Shown piece by piece: positions 24,222 to 34,008 of a DNA stretch of 43,092 bases. Below the pieces are notes generated by a model. The model saw nothing but the letters and a program-made list of their open reading frames with translations, was not told the origin of the DNA and did not search any database. The stretch spans positions 1 to 43,092 of the forward strand of contig JADLFO010000124.1 in assembly GCA_020845455.1 (NCBI GenBank), written 5' to 3'. Made by a program: the position numbers and the translations under genes. Source of the stretch: Caldilineaceae bacterium. GTDB lineage: Bacteria; Chloroflexota; Anaerolineae; Caldilineales; Caldilineaceae. How positions within the stretch are numbered: position 1 is the first letter of the stretch; each line of letters opens with the position of its first letter.

Positions 24222-25886
24222 ATGAGCCTGAAGCGTCCGCGTCTCAAATCGAGCCTGCCCCAACGCGTGACCCTGCCCCCGCGGCGATCCGGCCGTCCTG
24301 CCGCCGGGGAGGAAGAGACCGGCGACAACGGCGCTGCTCTGCCCCAGCCGGCACGCCCGCCTGGGGTTGAACCGGCCCGCCCAAGCGGCGGGACCGCGCG
24401 CCCCAGCGCACGCACCACCACCACCAAGCGCCGTCTGCAGCGCCGCACCACCCCGCTAGACGTCCTGCAGCAGCCGCTGCAAGCAGGCATCCGCAAGGTC
24501 TTTGACCTGCGGCGGTTTTTGGTCGTGCTGGGGTTGACCGCCGCCGTGTTGCTGCTGCCCACTCCCGCCGGGCTGACGCGCGCCGGCCACAATGCGCTGG
24601 CGCTCTTTGTCTTCACCGGCGCCATCCTCGCGCTGGAGCCGGCGCCGCTGCCCATCGCCGCGCTGCTCGTGCCCATCGGCCAGATCGCGCTGGGCATCGA
24701 CACGGCGGTCGGGGCCTTTGCGCCCTTCGGCCAGCCCGTGCTCTTTTTGATCTTGGGCAGCCTCTTTCTGGCCGAGGCGCTGCGTAAACATGGCTTGACG
24801 CGGCGCATGGCGCTCTATGTGATCGTCCTCAGCGGCGGCCAATTCCGGTGGCTGCTCCTGGGGCTGATGCTGGGCACAGGGCTGCTCAGCATGTGGGTGC
24901 TCAACACCGCCACCGCCGCCGTGTTGATCCCGGTCGCCATCACGATCGCGCAGCGGGTGCAGCCGCAGGAAAAAGCCGCCCGTGCCCTCGAGGTGCTGAT
25001 CCTGGGGATCGCTATGAGTTCAAGTATCGGCGCCATCGGCACCCTCATGGGCAGCGGCGAAAACGCCATCGCCGCCGGGCTGCTCGACCAAGTGGGCAGC
25101 TTTGGATTTCTCGATTGGATGCGCTTCGGCGTGCCGATCGTGCTGGTGCTGCTGCCGTTGAGTTGGTTTTTGCTGCTGCGCGCCCTGCCGGTGGGCAACC
25201 TGACCATCGACACCTTCCCCGCCATGAAGGAGATGGTACGGCTGGGCGAGTTGAAAGGGCCGGAGCGCGAGATCGTGCTGGTGCTCTTTCTCTCAGTGGC
25301 GCTGTGGGTCGGCGGTTCTTGGCTGGAGGGCCTTTTGAACCTGCCGGATACGCTGCTCAGCAGCGCTGTGGTCGCCATCGGCGCGGTGGCGCTGCTCTCC
25401 ATCGAAGAAGTGGTAGACTGGAACGACCTCAAGGGCGTCAACTGGGGCGTCTTTTTTGTGATCGGCGCCGGGTTGACCTTGGGCAGTGCGCTGGACAAAA
25501 CCGGCGCAGGCAATTGGTTTGCCGGCATCTTGGCCCCCACCCTCGAAGGGCTGCCCTATCTGGTGGTACTCAGCGTGCTGGTGCTGACGGGCTTTGTCCT
25601 GACCCAGTTTATGAACAACGTCACCTTGGGCGCGATCCTAGCCCCGGTGCTGGTCACGTTGGGGGAGGCTGCGGGCATCGCGCCCACGCGGCTGGTGCTG
25701 CCCATGATTATCGCCGTAGCGCTGGCCTTTATGCTGCCCAGCGCGTCGGCGCGCATGACCTTGGTCGCAGTCACCGGCGCGGTGAGCAACAAGACCATGC
25801 TGCGCGCCGGGTTGATCGTCGGGCTGCCGTCGGCGCTCTTTGTGCTGCTCTTCTTCTATACGATGAGCCTGCTGGGGTGGATCTAA
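24222..25886 (+). CDS. DASS/SLC13-type sodium:dicarboxylate or sulfate symporter
   Basis: 554-aa membrane protein. After a 90-residue basic, Pro/Arg-rich cytoplasmic tail (unusual for the family) come about 11 hydrophobic segments. The two pseudo-symmetric substrate/Na+ hairpins are visible as SMWVLNTATAAVLIP (about 226-240) and TQFMNNVTLGAILAP (about 462-476), matching the Ser-Asn-Thr motifs of the divalent anion:Na+ symporter family. Substrate (C4-dicarboxylate, citrate, sulfate) cannot be told from sequence. The start follows the right arm of a repeat with no obvious ribosome site, so the basic tail may be partly untranslated. Confidence 0.83.
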   Translation: MSLKRPRLKSSLPQRVTLPPRRSGRPAAGEEETGDNGAALPQPARPPGVEPARPSGGTARPSARTTTTKRRLQRRTTPLDVLQQPLQAGIRKVFDLRRFLVVLGLTAAVLLLPTPAGLTRAGHNALALFVFTGAILALEPAPLPIAALLVPIGQIALGIDTAVGAFAPFGQPVLFLILGSLFLAEALRKHGLTRRMALYVIVLSGGQFRWLLLGLMLGTGLLSMWVLNTATAAVLIPVAITIAQRVQPQEKAARALEVLILGIAMSSSIGAIGTLMGSGENAIAAGLLDQVGSFGFLDWMRFGVPIVLVLLPLSWFLLLRALPVGNLTIDTFPAMKEMVRLGELKGPEREIVLVLFLSVALWVGGSWLEGLLNLPDTLLSSAVVAIGAVALLSIEEVVDWNDLKGVNWGVFFVIGAGLTLGSALDKTGAGNWFAGILAPTLEGLPYLVVLSVLVLTGFVLTQFMNNVTLGAILAPVLVTLGEAAGIAPTRLVLPMIIAVALAFMLPSASARMTLVAVTGAVSNKTMLRAGLIVGLPSALFVLLFFYTMSLLGWI

Positions 25887-25962
25887 ACGACAAAACGCCG
25901 GCGCACCTGCGCTTACCGAACTCACGGCTGAAATCACAGCTGAACACATAAGGAGAAACGCG

Positions 25963-26292
25963 ATGCGAATCTGGTTGATCGGGGCGGGCCAGGCAGGCGC
26001 AGAAGCCTTGCGCCAGATGCAGAAAAATGACGAGATCAGCGTCGTGGTCAGCGCGCTGGTGGCAGACCCGCCCGCCGTGCGCAACAAGGTGATCGCCAAA
26101 GTCGACTATGTCGAGAACGTGACGCCGGTCAACATCAATACCCTGGCACGCCGCATCCGCCCCGACCTGATCCTGATCGATTCGACCGCGCAGGAGACCG
26201 GTCTCTCCCGCGTCACCGGCGGCGCCGCGCTATCGCAGGCGTTGACCTTTGAGATCGCCGCGGCCAGCGACTTTCCTTGTCTTGTGATCTGA
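25963..26292 (+). CDS. Small Rossmann-fold (TrkA-N/RCK-like) protein
   Basis: 109-aa protein. MRIWLIGAGQAGAEAL is a dinucleotide-binding GxGxxG loop at the very N-terminus, followed by a strand-helix pattern (SVVVSALVAD, VDYVENVTPVN, PDLILIDSTAQ) like a TrkA-N domain cut to its first part. A strong AAGGAG ribosome site precedes the ATG. It lies 76 bases after the DASS transporter; a regulatory role for transport or redox is possible but unproven. Short for a full Rossmann domain (about 140 aa), and no catalytic domain follows. Confidence 0.65.
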   Translation: MRIWLIGAGQAGAEALRQMQKNDEISVVVSALVADPPAVRNKVIAKVDYVENVTPVNINTLARRIRPDLILIDSTAQETGLSRVTGGAALSQALTFEIAAASDFPCLVI

Positions 26293-26355
26293 ACCGGGTG
26301 ATTGAACCGAGCGATCTGAACACAACCCCCTGCCGACGGAAGAACGGAACGCAGC

Positions 26356-28560
26356 ATGAGCAGTGCATCCGCCGCCAACGACCCCACTCGACACACCCCG
26401 CCCCTGCACAACCTGGGTCTCTACCGGCTCCAGGGCTTCAGCGGCCGCGCCGCCCAGTTGCGTATGCTGCACGACTGGATGACGGGCGGCGACGATCTGC
26501 CGGCTATCGCCATCAGCGGCGAACAGGGCAACGGCAAAAGCACCCTGGCGGCCGCCGCGGCCTGGAGTTTGATCCACCACTTCAGCGATGGGATCGCGCG
26601 CGTGGGCGCGGCGGGGACCCACCGCTTCCGCCTCTATGACATCGTGCGCACGCTCGACTCGGTCTTTGGCACGACGCTGACGCGCATCGGCGAAGACCGC
26701 TGGGGGATCAGCATTCTGGAGCAACTCTACCGCCGGCGGCGGCTGCTCATCCTCGACGAGCTTTCCGGCGCAACGCAGGAAGAGCTGGATACGCTGGTGG
26801 ACATCATCGCCCACCTGCACGAAGCCGAGGGCAATTCGCGCATCCTCTTGATCGACCGCAACTTTAGCCCCTCGATCGCCGCGCTCTGCCAGTTTCAATA
26901 TGTCCAGTTGGGCGGGATGACGCCCGACGAACTGCCCGAATTTATTCGCCGGCGCGCGCCGCAGCCGGCGATGGCGGCGGCGCTGGCCCACCAAGACGAA
27001 CTCTTTGCGCTGACCCAGGGCCGCCCCTATCTCTTGCGCCTGCTGTTGGGCTTGCTGCTCGATTTCACCTGGGACGAGTTGGCCGACCTGCTGCCCAGCA
27101 TGAGCCTGGCCGACGGCCGCGTCTCCGCGCCGGAGATGGTCGCCTTCGCCGTGGAAAACTTTGCGGCCATCCAGCCGCAAGTGGGGCCGCTGCTCGACCG
27201 GCTGGTGCCCGCGGCGGGGGGCGCATCGCTGGCTGCGCTGCGCGAACTCTTTTGGGTGGACCTGGGCACGCCTGCCGAGCTAGAGCAGGTGATCGCTGGG
27301 CTGGGCGGGCGCGCCCTGCTCGACTTCGACCCCTTTCAGCAGCGTGTGGTAATGCACCCCATGGTGCGCACCTATCTGGAGCAAAATGCCGCCATGCTGG
27401 GCGAGGAATGGGAACGCCGCCACGCCGCCTATTATGTGCGCCTGCTGGAAGACTACCAAGTGCTGCCCCTGGAGCGCTGGCCGGAACTGGACCCCGAATG
27501 GGGCAATATGTACAAAGGGGCCGATTGGTGCGCCGAGCGGATGGAGCGGCTTTGGCAGCGCCCGCTGTTTGAGACCATCGCCGACCCTGCAACGGACAAC
27601 GCCGGCCTGGCTTTGCCTGAGGAGGCGGAGGCCGACCGCGATGACCTGCGGCTGGCACGCGCCTATGCGCTGGCCATGGCCTACTATGCCTTTTGGCGGC
27701 ATCCGCCCGGCGTGCTGCGCTGGCTGGCCACCGGCGCAGCGGCCTCGCTGGCGCTGGCCGACAGCCGGAACTATGCCTGGCTGCAGATGAGCATTGGTCG
27801 CCGCCTCTTTTTCACCGGCGCGGTGGAAGAAGCCGTCGAGTGGTTCCGCCGTGCCGCCGAGATCTTTGACAGCCGCGACCTGCTCAACGAACTGGCCTAT
27901 GCCTTCACCGACCTGGGCACGGCCTATCGCGTGCTCGACCGCCCGCGCCCGGCGCTACCCTATTTCCGCGCCGCCTTTGAATGTGTGGCGCAGTTGGGCG
28001 ACCAGTTGGGGCTGGCGACGAGCTATATGAACCTGGGCAGCGCCCACTATGGGCTGAACGAGTTTGAGCGCGCGCTCCAGCAGCAGCGCAAGGCGCTGCG
28101 CATCGCCGTGCGCCACCACGACAACCAGCGCATGGCGAGCATCTACAACAGCATGGGGTTGGCGATGGAGGGGCTGGGGCGGCTGGGCGAAGCGCGGCAA
28201 GCTTACCTCCAGGCGCTGGAATTGTTCCGCCGCATCGACGACAGCCTGGGCATCAGCACCTGTTATAACAACCTGGGGTCGGTGAGCTATGCCCAGGATG
28301 ATTTTGACCAGGCGCTGATGTGGTATGAACTCGACCTGGGGCTGTCGGCGCACCGCGGCGCGTGGACCGACATGGCGGCGACGCTGCACAACCTGGGCCA
28401 TGTGGCGCTGGAGCAAGAAGCCTGGCCGCGGTCGCTGGCCTACTTCCAGCAGAGCCGCGACCTCTACGCCGCCTTCAACCTCGATGATTATGTGCGCGAG
28501 GAGGACGAGATGATCGCCTACATCCGCCAGACCGCGCCGGAAGCCGCAGAACCGGCGTAG
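26356..28560 (+). CDS. STAND-type NTPase with C-terminal tetratricopeptide repeats
   Basis: 734-aa cytoplasmic signal-transduction ATPase. Walker A is GEQGNGKST (55-63), Walker B RLLILDEL (about 129-136, Asp134), then a sensor strand (RILLIDRNF) and a winged-helix-like region to about residue 350 (LFALTQGRPYLLRLLLGLLL). Residues 480-720 hold six or so TPRs (YMNLGSAHYGLNEFERALQ, YNSMGLAMEGLGRLGEARQ, YNNLGSVSYAQDDFDQALM). This is the AfsR/MalT/NB-ARC layout minus a DNA-binding or obvious effector domain at either end. Such proteins oligomerise when the repeats bind a ligand. Output is unknown; both regulatory and defence roles occur in the class. Confidence 0.85.
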   Translation: MSSASAANDPTRHTPPLHNLGLYRLQGFSGRAAQLRMLHDWMTGGDDLPAIAISGEQGNGKSTLAAAAAWSLIHHFSDGIARVGAAGTHRFRLYDIVRTLDSVFGTTLTRIGEDRWGISILEQLYRRRRLLILDELSGATQEELDTLVDIIAHLHEAEGNSRILLIDRNFSPSIAALCQFQYVQLGGMTPDELPEFIRRRAPQPAMAAALAHQDELFALTQGRPYLLRLLLGLLLDFTWDELADLLPSMSLADGRVSAPEMVAFAVENFAAIQPQVGPLLDRLVPAAGGASLAALRELFWVDLGTPAELEQVIAGLGGRALLDFDPFQQRVVMHPMVRTYLEQNAAMLGEEWERRHAAYYVRLLEDYQVLPLERWPELDPEWGNMYKGADWCAERMERLWQRPLFETIADPATDNAGLALPEEAEADRDDLRLARAYALAMAYYAFWRHPPGVLRWLATGAAASLALADSRNYAWLQMSIGRRLFFTGAVEEAVEWFRRAAEIFDSRDLLNELAYAFTDLGTAYRVLDRPRPALPYFRAAFECVAQLGDQLGLATSYMNLGSAHYGLNEFERALQQQRKALRIAVRHHDNQRMASIYNSMGLAMEGLGRLGEARQAYLQALELFRRIDDSLGISTCYNNLGSVSYAQDDFDQALMWYELDLGLSAHRGAWTDMAATLHNLGHVALEQEAWPRSLAYFQQSRDLYAAFNLDDYVREEDEMIAYIRQTAPEAAEPA

Positions 28561-28665
28561 AGACCGCTAGAGCAGGATATTTCGTTACTGCCAAGACCGG
28601 TCTGCCACACTATCCTAGATCACGGAAGGACGGATAGCGGAATCTGAACCGGAAAGGAGACAGGA

Positions 28666-29016
28666 ATGGGGATTCTCTATGACACGTTGGTGCGCCTGTC
28701 GCCCGTGCATGACGCGGAGATGCTCGAGGGCTACCGGCGCTATGAAACAGCGCTCAACACCGTCTTGACGCCCGAACAGATCGAAGCCTACGCAGCCTAT
28801 ATCGGCGGCACAGACGAGATCCGGATTTTTGAGGAGATGACCCCCGCCGAACTGGCAAGCCTGCCGGCGGAGATCTCCGCTGTGGCCGCCACGGTGATCG
28901 CCGATACCAACCTCTCGATGGAGAACCGGCGCGTGGTCGCCCTGCTCAATCAGCGCGGCGAACATGAGGTCGCGCCCGACCTGGGGCAGCCCAGCGGCGT
29001 CCCGGAAAACGAATAA
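28666..29016 (+). CDS. Small hypothetical protein
   Basis: 116-aa, acidic, mostly helical soluble protein with a good AAAGGAG ribosome site. VLTPEQIEAYAAYIG and MTPAELASLPAEISAVAATVIAD look like short helix pairs. There is no signal peptide, metal motif or familiar domain. It lies about 100 bases after the STAND gene and is followed by a strong hairpin, so it probably ends that transcript. Function unknown. Confidence 0.65.
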   Translation: MGILYDTLVRLSPVHDAEMLEGYRRYETALNTVLTPEQIEAYAAYIGGTDEIRIFEEMTPAELASLPAEISAVAATVIADTNLSMENRRVVALLNQRGEHEVAPDLGQPSGVPENE

Positions 29017-29028
29017 ATCTGCGCCCCG

Positions 29029-29066
29029 AATGTTAGCGCCCCAGCCTGGGCTGGGGCGCTAACATT
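29029..29066 (+). terminator. Long perfect hairpin after the small hypothetical gene
   Basis: AATGTTAGCGCCCCAGCC (29029-29046) is the exact reverse complement of 29049-29066, leaving a TG centre, so at least 16 bp pair with a small loop. Only a weak T-run follows (GTTCTAAC). Likely terminator of the STAND transcript, insulating groESL. Confidence 0.65.
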
Positions 29067-29137
29067 GTTCTAACAAAGCACTTGTGCGTTTCAGACAAAA
29101 GCGCGGCAGAATCTAGGCAAAACATCGCATCTCAAAT

Positions 29138-29166
29138 TTGCACGACAAAAACGGATGCGGTATCAT
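29138..29166 (+). promoter_or_regulatory. groESL promoter
   Basis: TTGCAC (29138-29143), a 17-base spacer, then TATCAT (29161-29166). The start is expected near 29173, at the left edge of the CIRCE element, so bound repressor would block initiation. Confidence 0.7.
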
Positions 29167-29174
29167 ACCCGCCG

Positions 29175-29201
29175 TTAGCACTCTTCACCTTCGAGTGCTA
29201 A
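29175..29201 (+). promoter_or_regulatory. CIRCE operator (HrcA binding site)
   Basis: TTAGCACTC, nine bases, GAGTGCTAA: a perfect match to the CIRCE consensus, and pairing extends outward to 29172-29204. It lies about nine bases after the -10 and 90 before groES, so groESL is expected to be repressed by HrcA and induced by heat. hrcA is not in the window. Confidence 0.97.
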
Positions 29202-29290
29202 CGGCTTCTGTTTTTGCTATCCATTGTTTTGCTAGCGTAGCCTACAACGATATCGGTGTTCTACCAAATTTTGTTCGAAGGAGAAAGCAG

Positions 29291-29590
29291 ATGAACCTCA
29301 AGCCACTGGGCGACCGCGTGGTCGTCAAGCCCGTCGAGCAGGAGGAGCAGACCTCGACCGGCATTTTCCTGCCCGAAACGGCCAAGGAGAAGCCCCAGCA
29401 GGGCAAGATCATCGCCGCCGGCCCGGGCGCGCGCAAGGAAACCGGCGAGCGCATCGCCATGGACGTGCAGGTCAACGATACCGTCCTCTATGCCAAGTAT
29501 GCCGGCACCAGCATTAAGCTCGACGGGCAGGAATACTTGATCCTAAAAGAGAGCGACATCCTGGCCATCGTCGAGAACGGCAAGAAGTAG
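29291..29590 (+). CDS. groES: Co-chaperonin GroES
   Basis: 99-aa lid subunit of the GroEL/ES folding chamber. [19 protein letters not shown] is the conserved first strand; residues 18-33 around [11 protein letters not shown] form the mobile loop that contacts Gro[21 protein letters not shown] and DILAIV complete the fold. GGAGAAAG precedes the ATG at 29291; a longer frame upstream would run across CIRCE and is rejected. It is the first gene of the groESL operon. Confidence 0.98.
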   Translation: MNLKPLGDRVVVKPVEQEEQTSTGIFLPETAKEKPQQGKIIAAGPGARKETGERIAMDVQVNDTVLYAKYAGTSIKLDGQEYLILKESDILAIVENGKK

Positions 29591-29692
29591 TCGTCTGTCC
29601 CGAATCTCACCCGCCGCGGCCGCACGGCCTGACGTGTGCAGCAAGGCGGGCGCAGCATGACGTATGTAGCATCCATTTGAGGAGAAAAATAG

Positions 29693-31330
<1,638 letters not shown>

Positions 31331-31368
31331 GAGTATTTCCCGGCCGGATATCCCGGTCGAGAAAACAG

Positions 31369-31401
31369 AGGGCGGCGTCCACTGCGGACGCCGCCCTTTT
31401 T
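31369..31401 (+). terminator. Rho-independent terminator of groESL
   Basis: A 12-bp perfect stem (AGGGCGGCGTCC, 31369-31380, with 31386-31397), five-base loop ACTGC, then TTTT at 31398-31401. About 40 bases after the groEL stop. Confidence 0.93.
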
Positions 31402-31595
31402 GATCGCGTTCATGTTCGGCAAACCGGGCGGTTGGGCAACCGCATCTACAAGCCCTGCGTGCTAGGCTGTGCTTTGCGCCTGTGGTATTCTATCCAAGTT
31501 GTGCGCGGGTGGTCTTGCGGCCCGCCGCACACGGACAGAGGAGCGCCCCGCGCACCGATAGGCGCGACAGCGCGATGAGGAGAAAGAGAGTAGCG

Positions 31596-32255
31596 ATGGA
31601 TACGACATCCAGCGGATCCCAATTGGACGGAAGCCATTTTAGCGACACCCAGGTGACTTTGGGCGAGGCGCTGCGCCGCCTGATCGGGACGATTTCGGGC
31701 GAACAGATCACGCTGCGCGAACTGTTGGTGCTGATCGGCGAACAGGGGATGCTCTTCTTTTGCACGGTGCTGACCCTGCCCTTTTTGCTGCCGGTCTCCA
31801 TCCCCGGCGTGAGCACGGTCTTTGGGCTGGTGATCATCCTGATCGGCGCCGGCATCACCCTCAACCGGGTGCCGTGGCTGCCTGCCCAATTGATGGATCG
31901 TTCCATCCGCAACGAGCATCTTGTCCCCACGCTGGAAAAGGGGGTCCAGCTTGCCGAGCGTATGCAGCGCTGGCTGCGGCCCCGCTTGATGCGTGTCACC
32001 ACAGGCGCATTTGCCAACCGCATGAACGGCTTGGCGCTGACCTTCTCCGGCGTGCTGCTGCTCTTCCCGCTGAGCTTTATCCCCTTTTCCAACACGCTGC
32101 CCGCGCTGGCGATCCTGTTTTTGGCGCTGGGGATGTTGCAGCGCGACGGCTATTTTGTGATCGTGGGCTATCTTGCCATGGCCGCGACGGTGGTCTACTT
32201 CGGCGGGCTGGCGCTGGCGGTCATCTTGGGCGGCCAAAGCCTGCTGGGAGTCTAG
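31596..32255 (+). CDS. ExoD-like membrane protein
   Basis: 219-aa membrane protein of the ExoD family, named for a Rhizobium gene affecting exopolysaccharide production; biochemical role unknown. A soluble N-terminus (LGEALRRLIGTISGEQITLRELLVLIGEQG) is followed by four or five helices with the family pattern: LTLPFLLPVSIPGVSTVFG near 60-78, then FSGVLLLFPLSFIPFSNTLPALAILFLALGMLQRDG. The ATG at 31596 has GAGGAG upstream; an earlier frame start at 31482 has no support. The region upstream (31402-31595) shows no clear promoter. Confidence 0.85.
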   Translation: MDTTSSGSQLDGSHFSDTQVTLGEALRRLIGTISGEQITLRELLVLIGEQGMLFFCTVLTLPFLLPVSIPGVSTVFGLVIILIGAGITLNRVPWLPAQLMDRSIRNEHLVPTLEKGVQLAERMQRWLRPRLMRVTTGAFANRMNGLALTFSGVLLLFPLSFIPFSNTLPALAILFLALGMLQRDGYFVIVGYLAMAATVVYFGGLALAVILGGQSLLGV

Positions 32256-32305
32256 CCCGCCTGCTCTGCCCTGTCTGTTTCCAGCGCCGGAAAGGACGCA
32301 CTGTC

Positions 32306-32896
32306 ATGCCGCTGCCGACGCGCGCCGAAGCCTATACCCTGTTGTGCGAATGGGTGCAAAATGAGAGCCTGCGCCGCCATATGCTCGCCGTCGAAGCGGC
32401 CCTGCGCGCCTATGCTCGCCACTACGGCGAGGATGAAGAGTTGTGGGGTCTCACCGGTCTGCTGCACGACCTGGACTACGAGCGCCACTCCGACATGGAC
32501 GACGCGCAGGACGGGCACCCTCGCACCGAACTGCGCCTCTTTCGTGCCCAGGGCTATCCGCCTGAATTGATCCACGCCGTGGAGGCGCACGCCACCTTTC
32601 TGGGCGTGCCGCGCGAGAGCAAGCTGGACAAGGCGCTGCTGGCCTGTGACGAGCTGACGGGGCTGATCTTGGCGACTGCCTATGTGCGCCCCGACCGCGA
32701 CCTGCGCCAAGTGGAGGTCAGTTCGGTAAAAAAGAAGTGGAAGAACCGCAAGTTCACCGAAGCGATCGACCGCGACGAAAACCTGCACTTTATCGAAGAG
32801 TTGGGCGTCGATTTTGACGAGCACCTGGGCCGCGTCCTCGCCGCCATGCAGACCATCGCGCCACAGTTGGGCGTGGGCAGGGAAGAGGAGCAGTAG
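32306..32896 (+). CDS. HD-domain phosphohydrolase
   Basis: 196-aa soluble protein. Metal-binding HD motifs are in order: His in RRHMLAVEAAL (about 25), His-Asp in TGLLHDLDYE (about 54-55), His in HAVEAHATF (about 90-95) and Asp in LLACDELTGL (about 113). The size and layout match the small HDIG-type hydrolases of nucleotides or related phosphates; substrate unknown. ATG at 32306 follows an AAAGGA ribosome site. The C-terminus (GREEEQ) and TAG stop coincide with the start of a repeat arm. Probably cotranscribed with the exoD-like gene, 50 bases upstream. Confidence 0.85.
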   Translation: MPLPTRAEAYTLLCEWVQNESLRRHMLAVEAALRAYARHYGEDEELWGLTGLLHDLDYERHSDMDDAQDGHPRTELRLFRAQGYPPELIHAVEAHATFLGVPRESKLDKALLACDELTGLILATAYVRPDRDLRQVEVSSVKKKWKNRKFTEAIDRDENLHFIEELGVDFDEHLGRVLAAMQTIAPQLGVGREEEQ

Positions 32897-32982
32897 GCAG
32901 TGGACAGTGTCGCCTCTGGCGGCTGTGTCAAAAGGCAGTAGCTCCAGAGCCAGACTCTACTCCCCAATCCCTACTGCCTACA
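32893..32982. repeat. Inverted-arm intergenic repeat, third copy
   Basis: The left arm CAGTAGGCAGTGG begins at 32891 and contains the TAG stop of the HD gene. The right arm ends CCCTACTGCCTAC (about 32970-32982), pairing through GTAGGCAGT/ACTGCCTAC. It fills the gap to the adenylyltransferase, whose GTG start is nine bases after the right arm. Confidence 0.65.
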
Positions 32983-32990
32983 GGTGCATC

Positions 32991-33893
32991 GTGATCCCAA
33001 ACCCAGACGAACAGGCTATCCTCGACAAGTTGATCCGCTGGGGCGAAGCGCAAGAGCCGGTGCGGCTGATGCTCCTGACCAGCACGCGCGCCAACCCCGG
33101 CCTGCCCAAAGACGCGCTCTCCGACTATGATGTGGAGTTGGCCGTCACCGACATGGCCCCATATGTCGGGCGGACTGACTGGCTCAATGACTTTGGTACG
33201 CCCCTGATCTTCATCCACCCTCTAGACTATCCTGAAGAGCAAATCTGGACGGAAGATGGCTTGAGCAGCGCCATCACCATGGTCATCTTCGAGGACGGTC
33301 CCAAGTTCGATATCATTGTCTATCCGGTGGCGCTGTTTGATCGCTACAAAGCCGCGCCGTCCCTGCCTGAAACGCTGGACATCGGCTATCGCGTACTGCT
33401 GGACAAAGACGGCTTGGCCGAGGGTTTAGCGCCCTACACGGCCACGGCGCATATTCCGCCCAAGCCTAGCGAACGGGAGTATCAAAACCTGGTGCGGGCA
33501 TTCTGGTGGGATACGACCTATGTCGCCAAATATCTCTGGCGCGACGAACTGCTCTTCGCCCGCTATATGCTGGACACGGAGATTCGGAACAACTATCTGC
33601 GCCGCGTACTCGAATGGTCGCTTGAGCTTGACCACGGCTGGAACCTCCACCCTGGACTGCATGGTAAGTGGCTCAAGCAGCGGCTGCCGCCCGACCAATG
33701 GGGGCAGTTAGCGGCAACCTTCGTAGGTCCGGATATCGCCGACAACTGGGACGCGCTCTTTCGCGCGGCGGAGTTGTTTCGAACGGTCGCCATCCAGGTG
33801 GGCGATGCGCTCGGCTACGCCTACCCTCACGCCCTCGACGCCCGCGTCAGCGCCTATCTGCGGGGTATTCGGGGGGCAGGCAGTGGGAGGTAG
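32991..33893 (+). CDS. Aminoglycoside 6-adenylyltransferase-like nucleotidyltransferase (ANT(6) family)
   Basis: 300-aa soluble protein. Residues 1-120 match the AadK/ANT(6) nucleotidyltransferase domain: LLTSTRANPGLPKDALSDYDVEL (about 26-48) is the G/S-R-x-N...D-x-D catalytic site with both Asp kept, followed by DMAPYVGRTDWLNDFG and the third acid in FDIIVYPV. Residues 165-270 include EYQNLVRAFWWDTTYVAKYLWRDEL, the helical aminoglycoside-side domain. Start GTG 32991 is chosen because upstream sequence is repeat arm; no other in-frame start gives family alignment. The last residues (AGSGR) and TAG lie in the next repeat. Activity on streptomycin is a family inference only; environmental members may have other substrates. 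Confidence 0.8.
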   Translation: MIPNPDEQAILDKLIRWGEAQEPVRLMLLTSTRANPGLPKDALSDYDVELAVTDMAPYVGRTDWLNDFGTPLIFIHPLDYPEEQIWTEDGLSSAITMVIFEDGPKFDIIVYPVALFDRYKAAPSLPETLDIGYRVLLDKDGLAEGLAPYTATAHIPPKPSEREYQNLVRAFWWDTTYVAKYLWRDELLFARYMLDTEIRNNYLRRVLEWSLELDHGWNLHPGLHGKWLKQRLPPDQWGQLAATFVGPDIADNWDALFRAAELFRTVAIQVGDALGYAYPHALDARVSAYLRGIRGAGSGR

Positions 33894-33929
33894 GGACACG
33901 CTGTAGCGTGTCCCTACCTCCCACTGCCT
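33878..33929. repeat. Perfect 25-bp inverted repeat, fourth copy of the element
   Basis: Bases 33878-33902 (AGGCAGTGGGAGGTAGGGAC followed by ACGCT) are exactly complementary to 33905-33929 around a GT centre, followed by TTTTG. The TAG stop of the adenylyltransferase gene lies inside the left arm (33891-33893). The perfect pairing and T-run suggest it also works as a terminator. Confidence 0.85.
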
Positions 33930-33930
33930 T

Positions 33931-33960
33931 TTGCCACAAAGACTCGCTTCTTGCTACACT
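33931..33960 (+). promoter_or_regulatory. Probable promoter of the SDR/enolase-superfamily operon
   Basis: TTGCCA (33931-33936), 18 bases, TACACT (33955-33960), directly after the hairpin's T-run. Start expected near 33967, about 40 bases before the SDR start codon. Confidence 0.55.
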
Positions 33961-34008
33961 GAGCGGGTGTCTATCCAACAGGCTCTATCTAGATTCGAGG
34001 AAATGGCT

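Noticed and set aside
29138..29290. N-terminal extension of GroES
   Set aside because: It would translate through the promoter and CIRCE; the conserved GroES start is at 29291 with a good ribosome site.
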